This document shows, piece after piece, positions 1-11,609 of a DNA stretch of 64,000 nucleotides (position 1 is its first letter; every line of letters starts with the position of its first letter). The DNA comes from Ustilaginoidea virens. Its lineage: Eukaryota; Ascomycota; Sordariomycetes; Hypocreales; Clavicipitaceae. The translations under genes were made by a program, and so were the position numbers. The stretch spans positions 434,001 to 498,000 of the forward strand of contig NC_057316.1 of NCBI RefSeq assembly GCF_000687475.1. Reading direction: 5' to 3'. The notes under the pieces were generated by a model. It saw nothing but the letters and a program-made list of their open reading frames with translations, searched no databases and was not told the origin of the DNA.

Positions 1-3000
1 TCAGTTGACCGTGCGGATGGGCTGCCCGCCACCGAGAGCATCTCGATCTGGTTGACCCCTTCACCTTGCGAGGCTTGCGGAGGCTTACGAGGCTTGCGGA
101 GGCTTACGAGGCTTGCGCAGGGGGAGGGGGGCTCGTGAATATTCCGAGTTTACGGATAATGCTCCCTCCCAACCATCTCTCTGGCTTGCGCCGCAAAGCC
201 AAATTGCTAATCAGCACCAAAGCAGCCTTTTTTGCCAAATGCCAACTCCTGCTCAAGCAAGTGCGACACCCCCCCCCCCCCCGCCCCCGTCACACTCGGC
301 ACCGATCTCATCATCCATCTGATGAGCCGGTGCCAAAGCACCGGAGCCTGGTGCGTGCGTGCCCTTTTGACATGCCCATTTGAGCATGATTTCCCGACCG
401 TCCTGGCCGAAGCAACCCATGGGCGAGCGTCGGCGCAGCATCAGGCACCACCCACCGCCTTGCCCTAGCCTTGCGTGCGACGCCGCTGCTTATTTCGCTT
501 GGCAAAAATTGAACCAACCGGTGACAACTTTTCAGCCACCGGAGCTGCGCCGATGGAGGCTTTCCATGAATGGCTAGGCCAAAGGTGGACTCGGACAACG
601 ACCCATCGTCCCATCGTCCCATGATCCCTGCCCCATCCAATAAGTGCGTTTTCATGAGTTGTGACCGACAGCACAAATCACCCAAAAAAAAAAAAAGAAA
701 GGAAAAAAGAAAACCAACCAAAACGAGGGTTGGTGGACTCCGGGTAGGCGAGAGTGCACGGACTTGCAAGCAGACATGCATCAGTACCACGATAGCGCCG
801 TGGGAAAACGCGTCAAGCCCAAGAAGCAAAACAGTCTGTATCAGCGGCCTTGTCTTCGTCTCTTGTCGAGCACGGGACTAATTTGTTCAGCATTTGGATA
901 GCCTCTTTGACTTTCACTAACAACAGCAATAGGGACACTGGCTGCGAATGACTGGCAAAAGCACATGGAAACGACAAACATGCCAGCGTCAACACTGCAA
1001 AGGAGAAGCATGTCCTACTAATCGTCATGCGGCCTTCTGGTATCCCCGAGACCATGAGCGCAAGCCAAGGCAGCCAGAGGGAACCGTGGGGAGGAAAATC
1101 CCGGCGGCTCCTCGGGTTGCCGAAGCTGGTAGATGGCGAGGCTTGTCCATAAAGTCATGATGCTTCAACGTGGTTTCCGCCTTGACTTGAATGGGGAAGG
1201 GGTCCACGATGAGTCGTATACTCGGATCCATTTCCCCGACAGGCACTGTGTCGAGGAGCGATGCGGATCACAGAAGCACATTTGGGTGGCGGGTTCGCGG
1301 CGCTGGAATGAACAATGAAGCCTTCATTGACTTTTAATGATGGCATGGGTTCGATTCGGCACTCAGTCAGACACACCGGATGGCAGGCAGCAGGGCGGCA
1401 GACTATGGTGTGATGCTTTGATGGCTCTGGCGGCTCTTTGCCAGTTCTCTGCCAGCAATGTCCAAGACTCCAAGCTGCCAAGGTTGCCAAGCAAACCATT
1501 CTCATCACTCACTTTGGATGCAAAGCACGGCAGCAGACCTCGTCATGGTGGGTGAGGTCAACAGGGTCTGAAACAGCCAAGACTCGGGCTGCATCGACCG
1601 GAATGCCGTCGAGGCCCAGATCGGCAACGATGTGCCAACTTGCCTCTGCGAACCGCCCGACCTGGGGGTTCGACCCGTTCGACCCTGCCAGAGTTGGTTT
1701 CCGGGCTTCCTTTGCTGGTTAGCTGGTTCGGTCGGGAAAAGCGGCGGCAGGCGGTTTCGAGTCGAGCCGCTGCAACCAAGGTCCGGCGACAGCCCCCTCG
1801 CCAAGACAGATAGATGCGCGGGCGTCGAAAGGAATGAAGAGCGTCGAGTCTCCCGTGACCAGACTGCAACAAACCGACTGTCTCACTTGGATTGGAGGGT
1901 TTACAAGGAGAGGACCAGGGGTCCCGAGTCCAGACCGGCGGCCCAGACCGGCGGCCCAGACCGGCGGCCCAGACCAGCGGCTGCGTCGACAACCGCGACT
2001 GGGGTGTCGAGGGGTGTCGAGGCAGACGGCCGGATTGGCTGCTTCTGGTTTGGGGAGCGTCATGGTTCCATGGATGTCTGCATCCAACTGCCGCTTGCTG
2101 AGGACATGATGGGCGCCATCCACTGCCGGCTCACGGACGGATCAGGTTTCTTGCAGCCCAATCAAACCTTTTTTTCAAACCTTTTTTTTTTTTTTTTTTT
2201 TTTTCCTCTCTCCCTTCTTTCGCGAGCAGTCACACCGTCCGTCACCTGGCCCCCCTGGCCACTCTGGACGAATCGTCCGCACCGAGTACGGAGCACAGCA
2301 GGACATGATGGATGTGCCTGACGCATCAAGCTTGTTTCGGCTCCCAGGCGAAAACGCTCCAACAGTTGCATCCGGACGACCGCCTCTATGAGGACTGGGA
2401 TTCTGGAATCCAAGGGTTGGCAGGGATACTGTTTGCATACTCCGTATTCCCTGCCATACCCTCGTACCCTGCCTATGTCGAAGCATCCTCCCGAGTCCCT
2501 CGCCCAGGGGGGTTCGCCATTCCCATTTTCTCCCTTGGAGGAACAGAAAAAAAAAAGGCAAAAACAGAACAAAAACAAAAGCCAATCCTTCTTGATCAGT
2601 CGACGCATGGCTTCATGGCTTGGGCAGCTCGTCGACCGCTCCGAGGTCGTTTCCCTGCGCCAGCGTGTCCATTACAGGGAAATTACAACTCGCATACGGG
2701 ACCTGCTCGCCCCTCCCTTGCTCCGCCCGTCTCCGAAGGGAGCGTGTTTCAAGTTGCCCCAGCCCTGCGCTGCGCCCCAGCAGCGAGGGCCTGGCGAGGG
2801 CGGGGCGAGGCTGAGAAGCGCCCTTTCGCTCCGACGGGCTGATGAAGCGTGACGCGGTGCGATTGGTCCTGGCTCTCGCGCCGGGGGAGGGAGGTCGTAT
2901 GTACGAGCGTGTTCCCGCATAGAGTTGTGCGCGTTTCAAGCTCAAGAGGGGGGGGTGGTGAAGCAAGGATTCTGCTCTGCCCAAGGGATGGCTGCTCGGC

Positions 3001-3902
3001 ACAGCCATCGGGAATACATGGACGGTACGGAGTACTCTGTAGATTGATTACATATCCAGCAACCCGACCATGAACCGTTTCCTTATGCAACCATGCAACA
3101 TCGGGGTCTGCCGTGCACAACCGTGACATGGCTGCACTGTTTACCATGAACGGCACCTGCCGGAACCGCTGGACGAGCGAGCGTGCCCCGCTGCGCACCG
3201 CGGGTTGGTTGGCTGCGTGTCGCAGCATGCCACGTGACCTGCAGCACGCCGAAGGCGGGACATTGTCGGCCCTCCTTTCTCCCTCCCTCTCCTCCCTAGA
3301 ACAGAACCTACGTCATGTGCCGATGTGCCTTCAAGACGGGCCTTTTCAAAAGGGAGCCGCGAAATGGCGGCGACAGAAGTCCCTGCGGCTTTCGAAGCAA
3401 GCCGCAGTACCTACCGGTCGGCCGTACGCTTTCTCTCCAGAAGAATCAGTCGTTGACAGCAGGTCTGTGGACGGCAGGTCTACCGACTACGGTTGACTAC
3501 ATAGATCCACACACATGTGCGGCAGCTGCGCGTGTTGCGTGCTCCCCCTCGACGTGCCAGATCCGCAACACACACGACGACAGCTACGGAGCAGCGTCCG
3601 TACAAAGCAGCAAAGCAAAGCAAAGCAAAGCAGAATAAAACGAATGAAACAAACGAAACGAATGAAACAACCGAAACGAAACGCTCCGGAAATGCACGCT
3701 CGCGGACCGGAACCCTCGGCCCCGCGGAGACTAGTTGCGCCCTGTGCCCCGCAGTGACGTCGTCGCCCGGGAGCCGATACACGGAGGGTGTGGTGGCCCG
3801 TGCGCGTTCGGAGCGTGCGCCGTGCTTGCGTCGGCTGGCGATCCGGCTCGGATGCACGATGAGTGAGTGACGGGATGGCTGGATGGATGAGTGAGTGACG
3901 GA

Positions 3903-3938
3903 TGAATGAATGAATGAATGAATGAATGAATGAATGAA
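3903..3938. repeat. GAAT tetranucleotide microsatellite
   Basis: Nine tandem GAAT copies in the gene-free left end of the window. Confidence 0.95.
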
Positions 3939-4574
3939 CTGCGCAGCCTATATACATGTCCACCCGTCGAGGGCGTGACCTGACCCCCCAGCGCTCCTTG
4001 CAGCCAGCAAAGCAAAAAAGAAGATACCAGACAGCTCCTCCAACCAAAAAAAAAAAGAACAGGAAAAAGAAACAAAAAATTGAAAGCGCAGCTCCGGGGG
4101 AAAAACTTCATTCAAGTAAAAGTAAAAAAAACATCACAAACAAGAAACAAGAGAGAAACAAGACTTGCACGCATTTTACGCACCCAGCTCGTTTGCCCCG
4201 GCCGCGGCTCCCCTGCCCTTCTTCGCACAATCACAATCACAATCACAGCGCAAGCAGCGTCAGCGTCAGCGTCAGCGTCAGCCCCCCCTTGAAGCTGCTG
4301 CACCAGCTGCAACAGCTGCATCAACGGCATAGTATGCTGCTCCGACGTGGTGCGACTCGACCGGCCTTCTGCTTCTCTGGCCCGTCCACCTCGCACAGCA
4401 TGACATGACATCCGGGCTTGCTTGGACCCGTCGCGCGAATTGTTGGCCGATTTGCCCGCTGGGCCGTCCCCCTTGGTCATATGCCTGATTTCCCCATCAT
4501 GTGCTTGCTTTCTGGATTTGCCGTCTTGTCTAGAGTCCCCAAGACGAAAAACAACAACAAAAACCTGCCTGGTG

Positions 4575-4660
4575 CATGCCGTGCCGTGCCGTGCCGTGCC
4601 ATGCTATGCCGTGCTATGCCGTGCTATGCCATGCCATGCCATGCCATGCCATGCCATGCC
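4575..4660. repeat. Pentanucleotide array (TGCCR and TGCTA variants)
   Basis: About 17 tandem 5-bp units, mainly ATGCC and GTGCC with a few GTGCT/ATGCT variants. The last six or seven are homogeneous ATGCC. It lies about 190 bp beyond the prp4 stop codon. Confidence 0.9.
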
Positions 4661-4850
4661 ACGGCCTGCCCCTTGTCACCCCTGTCTCACGTCTTGCGCA
4701 ACCCCAACCCCAGACGCCGTTGTATGTTCCCGTTTCTACCGTTGGATTAAACGCCCTTTTGTGCGCGCGTGCTTGCGTGCGTGCTTGCCTGCTTGCGTGT
4801 GTTGTGCGATTGCCCCTCGTTGCGGCAGACACCTAGGCAAAGGCGCAGTC

Positions 4851-7800
4851 TCAGCGTCGTGCGTGGGAGGCTGCGCTTCGAGACGCGAAAAAAGGATGCT
4901 TGAGTGCCTCGCTGGGCGTGATCCTCTTGTCGGGATTCAGCGCCAGGCACTGCTCCAGCAGGTCGATAAAGTGGTTCAGGTGCTTCGCTTCCGCGTCGTT
5001 CATCCCCGTCGAGGCCGCGTTCAGCCGCGTGCGCAGATCGCGCGTTGGCTTGACTACTGCTAGTGTTCTCAGAGCCGTCTGCAGCACCGTCACGCCCGTT
5101 AGCTGAGCCAGCCTGGCGCAAAAGAGAGGCCTTTGCGTTTGTTTGAAACCAAGAAAATAGACAAAACAGGGAAAAAAAAAAAAGAGCAAACACCCATAAA
5201 CGGCGAGTCGGGGCTCCATGTCGCGACAACTTGCCGAGAGAGAGGACTGGCTGGCTGGCTGCAAAGCTATTGGCGCGCCGAGGATGTCCTGTGACCCGTC
5301 GACGAGGCAAACTTGTCGTCTTGCTGAACAGCAATCTCGCAAGCAGCCGGGCTGGATGCATGCACTTTCTGACGCGCTCGGCAGCCCAGGTCATCGTCGC
5401 TACAACGCTGACAGAAGTGGCAGGGATCAGGTCCGCTGCTACTCGCTGGCGATGATCCCCACGATCCGGCATTTTCCCACTTCCGGTGACGTGCTGCAAG
5501 GAATCTTGGCGCGAGATAAGGCGGACCGTTATCGCTGGCCAACGCATTCTCGTGTGCCGCTCAGAATGACGAGTCTACCAGGCTAAGGCGGGATGATTTA
5601 AAACGCCGAGAAGAGTTGAAAGGGGGAAAGGGGGGAAAGATGAAAGGGGAAAAGGAGGAAAAGGGGGAAAAATGGGAACAAGGGAAAAGAAAAACGAAAA
5701 GAAAGGAAAAGAAACGAAAGGCAGAGAAAAGCAAGAAACGCAAGACTGCCAGCGGGGAAAAAAAAAAAAAAAAAAAAAAAAAAAACCCTGCCGACTAGGA
5801 ACGGCATCAAACATACCTTTCCCAAAACCTTGTCCCTCTCCACGCTGATAAACTGGCCCTGCTCGTCAAAGTGGGCTGCCGCGAGCTGCCCCCGACGAAA
5901 CAGCTTGGGAGTCAGCCGCCCGCGAGTCTCCATGATGGCCTTGAGCATCTGGTTGTTGCTGTCCCCGGTGAACAAGATCTTGCCCGTGTACAGCTCGTAC
6001 AGGGTGCATCCTATCGACCACACGTCCACCCCGTAGTCGTAAGGCATGCCCAGGATAATCTCTGGCGCGCGGTAGAACCGGCTGACGAGATACGGCGTAA
6101 TCTGGTTGTGCGCCGTCGCCGCATCCGACCGATCAATCGCCGTGCCCAGGTCGCAGATCTTGAGCACGTTTCGCTGCTCGTTGACCAGGATGTTGTCGGG
6201 CTTGAGGTCGGCGTGCACGATGCTGCACCTGCGCATGTGCGCCAGAGCCACGAATATCTGGTGGGCGTACGTCCTCGTGGCCCCCAGGTTGATGCCGACG
6301 TTGTTGCCAAACTTGCGCAGCACCTCGCGGAGATTCATGCTCAGATTCTCAAAGGCCATGCACAAGTGGCCGCGGTACTCAAAGTGGCGCTCGAACTTGA
6401 CAATGTGCTTTCGGTTTTCCGGATCCGCGTCGTTCAGCTTTTGCAGAATCGCAATCTCCGTGTACCCGCCTTTCCGTAGCGCGTCGTTGTTGCGCATCAT
6501 CTTGATGGCGACCACGCGCTTGGTGGTTATGTCCACGGCTCGGACGACCCCGGAAAACATGCCGCGTCCCAGCGTCGCCTGGATTTGGTACCGCCCGTTG
6601 ACAACCTCCCCGATCCTGACCTTGTAGTATCCATCTTTGTCGTCGCCTTCCAGGATGCCCCCTTTGACCTCGGCTTGCGCAACTTGTGCGTCTGCATCTG
6701 CAACCTCGACGGCTTTGGTATGCTTGCTTGCGTATTTATCTACATCAATGTCTTCAGCAAACATGTCAAAGTCATCAGCATCCTCCTTGTCCAAGTTTTT
6801 GGTGGCGTCAATCTGGGGCTCATCTTCCCGGGCTTCAATCGTCTCCGCCATCCTCCCGCCGTGCAAAATGCTGTTGCCGTGCCTGAGTTCGTCTCGGCGT
6901 TCGTCTTCTCGCATATCCGCGGTAGGGTCGTAGTTGGCAGCGGACGGGCCGTCCTCACCGTCGGCTTGGACTCGACTGTGCGTGTTCATGAGGTCCTTGT
7001 CGTTGAGAATGTCGAATCCTCCGGGCGACGGTCCAGGTGAGCGTGGGGAGGCGATGTCTGAGAAAAATAAAAAAATATTAGCCCCTGAAAAGTTGTCTTC
7101 TTTCCGAGTTGCGACGCATGTTTAACGGGTTTGGGTTACCTACCAGAACGGGGAGTACGCGGTGTTTCTCCCTCAAAAGACGACTTTTGGGACGTGTCTG
7201 GCTGAGTCGACGCGGGAGAAGCGCCCCGGGCCACCTTTTCCGTGGCAGCACCTACAGCATGGAGGAGAAGAGGAGTGGCGGAGCTGGATTTGGCCAACAG
7301 CTCCTCCCGTCGCCGGCGCCGACGCTCTATTTCTGCATCCTCATCAATCTGTGGCGGTTCTTGGTAGTCTGGCTCCGGCTCCGGCTCCGGCTGTTTAGTA
7401 GCGTTGTCTGGATGTTTGCCATTTGTGGTGGGACCGTCTCTTCTCTCGGCGGCCTCATCACGAAAATGCAAGCTTTTTCCTGCGTGCGGGCGATGCGCGG
7501 CATGGCCATTCCGCTGCCCAGGCTGGAAATCATCATACTGCAGGGTCTTAGCAGGATCGCGATGGCTCGGCTGCGCTTCCCGTACAAATCGGCCCACATC
7601 TGACCTACCAGATCGACTCGACGTTTGTGGCGATCGACTTCGAGGCCGAGGTTTTCCGCTGCAAGACCAAGCATCTCCACCGCTGCGATACCGACCGCGG
7701 TCGTCGCCTCGAGGGCGGCCTGGTTCTGGTTCGCGTTCATGATCGTAATACCGGCCTAAGCTGCTGGAGGAGTGGTGGCTCGGCCGGTCCAAGTCATCGT

Positions 7801-8113
7801 ACGAGACGCGGGACCTCCGAAACTGATCCCTTGGAGCATCGTCGTGGCGGCTTCGGACACGCCTCGAGTCACGATCTCGGACGCGGCCATGGGTGTCTCT
7901 GTCGTCGCGCGTCCGTTTATATCCTCGGGGGGAACGGCTTCGGCGCGAGGAGCCACTGTATCTCGAGGCCGAGTCGGGGTCAGGAGACGAGTGTCTACTT
8001 TGGTTTCTGTCCTGACGGTCAATACCGTTTCCTGAATGGCGCGCGAGTGAAGTTGCCTTCAAATCCCTGATTCCATCCTCAATAATCTCGCCCTCATCCG
8101 AACTAGATGCCAT
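4851..8113 (-). CDS. prp4: Prp4-type pre-mRNA splicing serine/threonine kinase
   Basis: Nuclear kinase of the Prp4/PRPF4B family, which phosphorylates U4/U6.U5 tri-snRNP components during spliceosome activation. Three exons: 8113-7144, 7057-5817 and 5078-4851, giving 812 aa. Residues 1-320 are rich in Arg, Ser and Asp (RS-like). The kinase domain runs from about 480: Gly loop GRGMFSGVV, VAIK lysine near 509, HADLKPDN catalytic loop near 607, DLG in place of DFG, then SRFYRAPEIILG. HAD and DLG, rather than HRD and DFG, are known Prp4 traits. Intron 1 is 86 nt. Intron 2 is 738 nt, very long for this window, and joins VLGK to TALRTLAVVKP in phase 0, matching the family. The ATG at 8113 is first in frame. 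It lies in tandem upstream-to-downstream order after tma7 on the same strand. Confidence 0.93.
5605..5785. repeat. Polypurine/polypyrimidine tract ending in A28, inside prp4 intron 2
   Basis: About 180 bp almost wholly A and G on the plus strand, made of GGGGAAAA-like blocks and ending in a 28-A run at 5758-5785. On the prp4 transcript this is a polypyrimidine tract starting just after the intron 2 donor. Confidence 0.9.
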
Positions 8114-8372
8114 TTTCCCCCTTTGTTATATTGCTTGACCTTTTTTTTTTTTTCCTTGCACGCGCGCTGGATCCTGGCTAGGACCTTGATAACCATCAAG
8201 AGAGACAGTGTCAGCGATGCGATCGGAAAAAGCCAGCGCGTAAACGGGAGTAAAGAGTCCAACCAGATCAGCGTTGACTTTGTCCAGATCAAGTCATTTG
8301 ACTTTCTTGCCGGTAGAACGGTAAGCTAGACAATTGAGGACAACGGGAGCTTCGATCAAGGTAAAAGGAGGG

Positions 8373-8404
<32 letters not shown>

Positions 8405-9131
8405 AGGCTGCCGCTATACGAAGCAAACCAAGGGCTCAAGGCACAGTGGCAGGGATCAGCCAGCAGTTATTTCAGATGATGATCAGAGCAAAGAGGTTCG
8501 ATGGCAGAGTTGAGCGACTCCAACGCGGAGACGGAGCGTGTGAGGTGGAGAAAAATTCACGAGGCGAGCTGATTACGTAACACAGTGTATGGGACTAGCT
8601 ACGGTGGGGCGTTGCCGTAAACTGAAGGGTTGAAGAAGGTGCGCGAGTGAGTTGATGGCGGCACGCTCAGAATCGCAAATAACTTGTTCGTGAAAGCATA
8701 AAACCAGCGCCGTCCGTGCTACTGTATGCAACGATGAATCAATGACGACATAAAAAGAAACGCGATGTTGAATATCGCTTATTCCCGCCGCCCCCAAAGT
8801 TGGTTGATCGGAGAAAGTCCTGGTTATAAGCGAGCACATGCAGAGACCACATTACACCTCTACACTCTCGACGGCACAGAACGGGTATGAAGGAGAAAAA
8901 GACTCCTCGTCCGTCCGAGTACGAATATAGATGGAATCAGCTCTGCTTGGATGCTGGGCAGACAGTGGGGTGACGTGCCACCAACAAGCACGCCATGCCG
9001 GAGACTGAGTCATGGCCCGCTTCATTCACGAATCCCATCACTGCAGAGCAACATCGGAGCGTTGTTCGAGCATCGCGCGAGTTGACCGTCTTGAGCAACT
9101 GTGTCCTAGTACAGTACTATCGTTCGTCTCC
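8114..9131. other. Intergenic: prp4 upstream region and tma7 3' flank
   Basis: No gene seen. Contains a T-rich stretch near 8140-8153 just upstream of the prp4 start and an A30 run at 8373-8402. Open frames here are short and match nothing I know. Confidence 0.6.
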
Positions 9132-9506
9132 TCATTTCTTGCCGCTCTTCTTGATGCCCTGCGCTCCCGTATTCAATGGACCCTTGCCGCCTGCCTTGGC
9201 TGCCATTTCCTTCCTCTCCTTCTCGGCTGGCACAAAACAACAAAAACCTCTCGTTAGCTTTGGCTTGCCCTGTCGCGAAAACTCGCCAGCCGTTGACGAG
9301 GCTGAGGACCGTCGTACCTTGTCTCAGTTTCTCCTTGTGGGCCTTGGTGTCGTCATCGTCTTCTACTCGCTCCTTTGCTTTTTGCTTCAGCGGCTTCTTC
9401 TTGCCACCTGCGGAAAAGGCAAAGAAAAAAGCGCGAGTTAGCACTGGGGCGTTTCTGCTTGCAGGCGATGCGACGACAACGAACCGCCCTTGTCCAAACC
9501 GCCCAT
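9132..9506 (-). CDS. tma7: Tma7-family translation machinery-associated protein
   Basis: Small basic protein of the TMA7/CCDC72 family, found associated with ribosomes in yeast. Three exons (9506-9485, 9407-9318, 9226-9132) encode 68 aa. The 22-nt first exon gives MGGLDKG; exon 2 gives the family core GGKKKPLKQKAKE and an acidic DDDD patch; exon 3 ends with GPLNTG and GIKKSGKK, the diagnostic C-terminus. Introns are 77 and 91 nt. The first donor is GTTCGT, less usual but seen again in rho2. Length and ends fit the 64-70 aa family size. It starts 944 bp from the divergent PAQR gene, so the two share an upstream region. The tiny first exon is the least certain part; the C-terminal two exons are secure. 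Confidence 0.87.
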
Positions 9507-10450
9507 GCTTGAAAGCTGGATTCGATGCCCGGGATGACGTCGGGGGGGTTGACCAGATCGAGGGGTTCTGGGGTCCTATACTTTTGTCTGACGGAGGTCA
9601 ACGACGCAAATAGAGAAACGAAAAAAAAAAAAGAGCAAGAAGAAGCAGAATGAAAAAAAAGCAACGTCAAAGGTAGAAGCCGGCCAGGTGGGACAGGCAG
9701 CAAAGTGGGGGCAGCCTGGGGAGGGGAGGTGGGGTGATGGGCTGTTTTGGGCTTAGCCTGGCTTAGTTAGCCTGCGACTCGGAGTCTGGGCTGATGATTG
9801 ATCCGGGTTGCACTGTTGCACGATGGAGCAATTCCCACTGTGCTCATCTTGCGAGTATGACGACGGCCTTGGAAGCAGACCAGACTTGTTGGATTATCGT
9901 TTCCCTGTCATCTTGACCTGTCGTTGAAGCCTTGTCCGCTATACACTGCATGGTAGCAAGCAAACATGAACTAATGGCCACTTCCAGCTCCCAGCTCAGA
10001 TGGCGAATGCGCATTCAGTCTCCGCTCCCAGCCCCAACCTCCGCATCACAGAAGCAAGCACCAGACGCATCCAGTGCATAATCCCAATGCTCCTTCTTTC
10101 CCCAGGTTGCTTTCCAAGACTCGAATCCCTCCGATTCCCTCGTCGCCAAAAGTTCTTACCGCAGGACAGCAAAACCCGGCAGCAAGTTAAAACAACGCAA
10201 CCAGACCCAAGTGGAGAAATCCCGGACCCCCTATCGATTCTCGCTCAGCAGAAAACGCCCGACGAACCATGCGCACATGCCATGCCGGCCCAACAGTTTC
10301 GGCACAACTGCCCGTCCCCGACCGATCACCCCTTTCCACTCCATCCCAAATAGCCGTGCCGCCATCTCCCTCCTCCCCTCCCCGATTCCATTTCTCTGCC
10401 AATGTCGACCTGCCCTTCGACCTCCGCTTAACACGCCAATCTAGTGCGAC
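9507..10450. other. Divergent upstream region shared by tma7 and the PAQR gene
   Basis: 944 bp between two start codons pointing away from each other. The part from about 10,150 to 10,440 is C/T-rich on the plus strand (CCCGTCC, CCCTCCT, CTCCTCCCC), a common fungal core-promoter character. No TATA box is obvious and no gene is seen. Confidence 0.55.
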
Positions 10451-11562
10451 ATGAGCGAGCCGCCATCGCACCGGCGCCGCCGGCTTTCAGATCCCATCCA
10501 CAAGGTGACCAGCACAGTCAAGATGCTGGAACGAAAATCGGAAGCCAAGCTCCTCCTCCTGTGGGATGAGCTCCCCGCCTGGCGCCGCGACAACATCTTC
10601 ATCACGTCCGGATACCGGCCGATCCGCGCCTCGTACACGCACGCTTTTCAATCGCTCTTCTACCTACACAACGAGTCTGTCAACATATGGTCCCATTTGC
10701 TGGGTGCCGTGGCGGCCCTCTCATCGGCCATGTACGTCTACTACGTCGTGCAGCCGCGCTACGAGCAAGCCACATCTGAAGATGTAATCGTCTTCTCGTG
10801 CTTCTTCGGCGGTGCCACCTTGTGTCTGGGCATGAGCGCCACCTTTCACGCCCTGATTGATCACAGCCGGGAGGTGGCCAAGTGGGGGAACAAGTTGGAT
10901 TACATGGGCATAGTGGCGCTCATTGTCGGCAGCTACGTGCCAGCTCTCTATTACGGGTTTTTCTGCCACCCCAAGTTGATGGTGATGTATTTGAATCTGG
11001 TAGGTCCCTATTCAAGATGCACACGCCGCAGATGGGCGATGGCGGGTGGCTAGCCGCGCGCTGACGCTTTGGAGCAGATCTGCCTCTTGGGTGTTGGGTG
11101 TGCGATTGTGTCGTGGGTTGAACGATTTCGCTCGCCCAGGTGGCGACCGTACAGAGCCGCCATGTTTATCGGGCTGGGACTCTCTGGCGTCGTTCCCGTG
11201 ATTCACGGAACCACGATTTATGGATACTCTGCGTTGGAGGACCGCATGAGCATTACCTGCATTATTGCGCATGGCGCAATGTACATCTTTGGCGCGGTCT
11301 TGTACGCGGTAAGTTTGGCGCTGTCGTCGGGAGAAGCTGGCGCACTCCCGTCCGTTCGATGGGGAGGACATGGCGCTCATCCATCATCGTGTGCTAGGTC
11401 CGTTGGCCGGAGCGTAGTTTCCCGGGAGCGTTCGACATTTGGGGCAGCTCGCATCAGATCTTCCACGTCTTTGTGCTTTTGGCGGCCGCGACGCACTTTT
11501 ACGGCATGGCCAAGGCCTTTGACAACCACCATCTGAATGGGCCGCAGTGTGCTTTCGAATAG
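10451..11562 (+). CDS. PAQR/hemolysin-III family membrane receptor (AdipoR/Izh-like)
   Basis: Seven-span membrane protein of the progestin and adipoQ receptor family; yeast Izh proteins of this family act in sterol, zinc and lipid homeostasis. Exons 10451-10999, 11078-11308 and 11398-11562 encode 314 aa, with introns of 78 and 89 nt joined in phase 0. Seven hydrophobic segments follow an approximately 75-residue cytosolic N-terminus. Family motifs are present: ITSGYRPI near the N-terminus, SATFHALIDHS in helix 2, the Asp of KLDYMGI, and the metal-site HQIFHVFVL in the last helix. These residues form the zinc-binding, hydrolase-like site in PAQR structures. It ends 47 bp from the convergent tfc6 stop codon. 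I cannot say which Izh paralogue it is. Confidence 0.93.
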
Positions 11563-11609
11563 CGCCTTCGCTCACCCTCGGACGGTTTGCTCGACCTGGA
11601 ACCCACCCG

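Larger units (their letters stand above)
1..4850. other. Gene-free stretch rich in simple repeats
   Basis: I see no credible coding gene on either strand: open frames here are short, lack family motifs and follow repeats. It holds an ~18-bp duplication near 67-118, a C14 run at 269-282, a 13-bp unit (CCAGACCGGCGGC) repeated around 1932-1982, a T23 run at 2182-2204, CAAAG copies near 3611-3632, GAAT repeats at 3903-3938, CAGCGT repeats near 4257-4279 and a TGCCR array at 4575-4660. TACGGAGTA/TACTCCGTA occurs at 2438-2446 and 3026-3034. The right end is the 3' flank of prp4. Confidence 0.6.
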
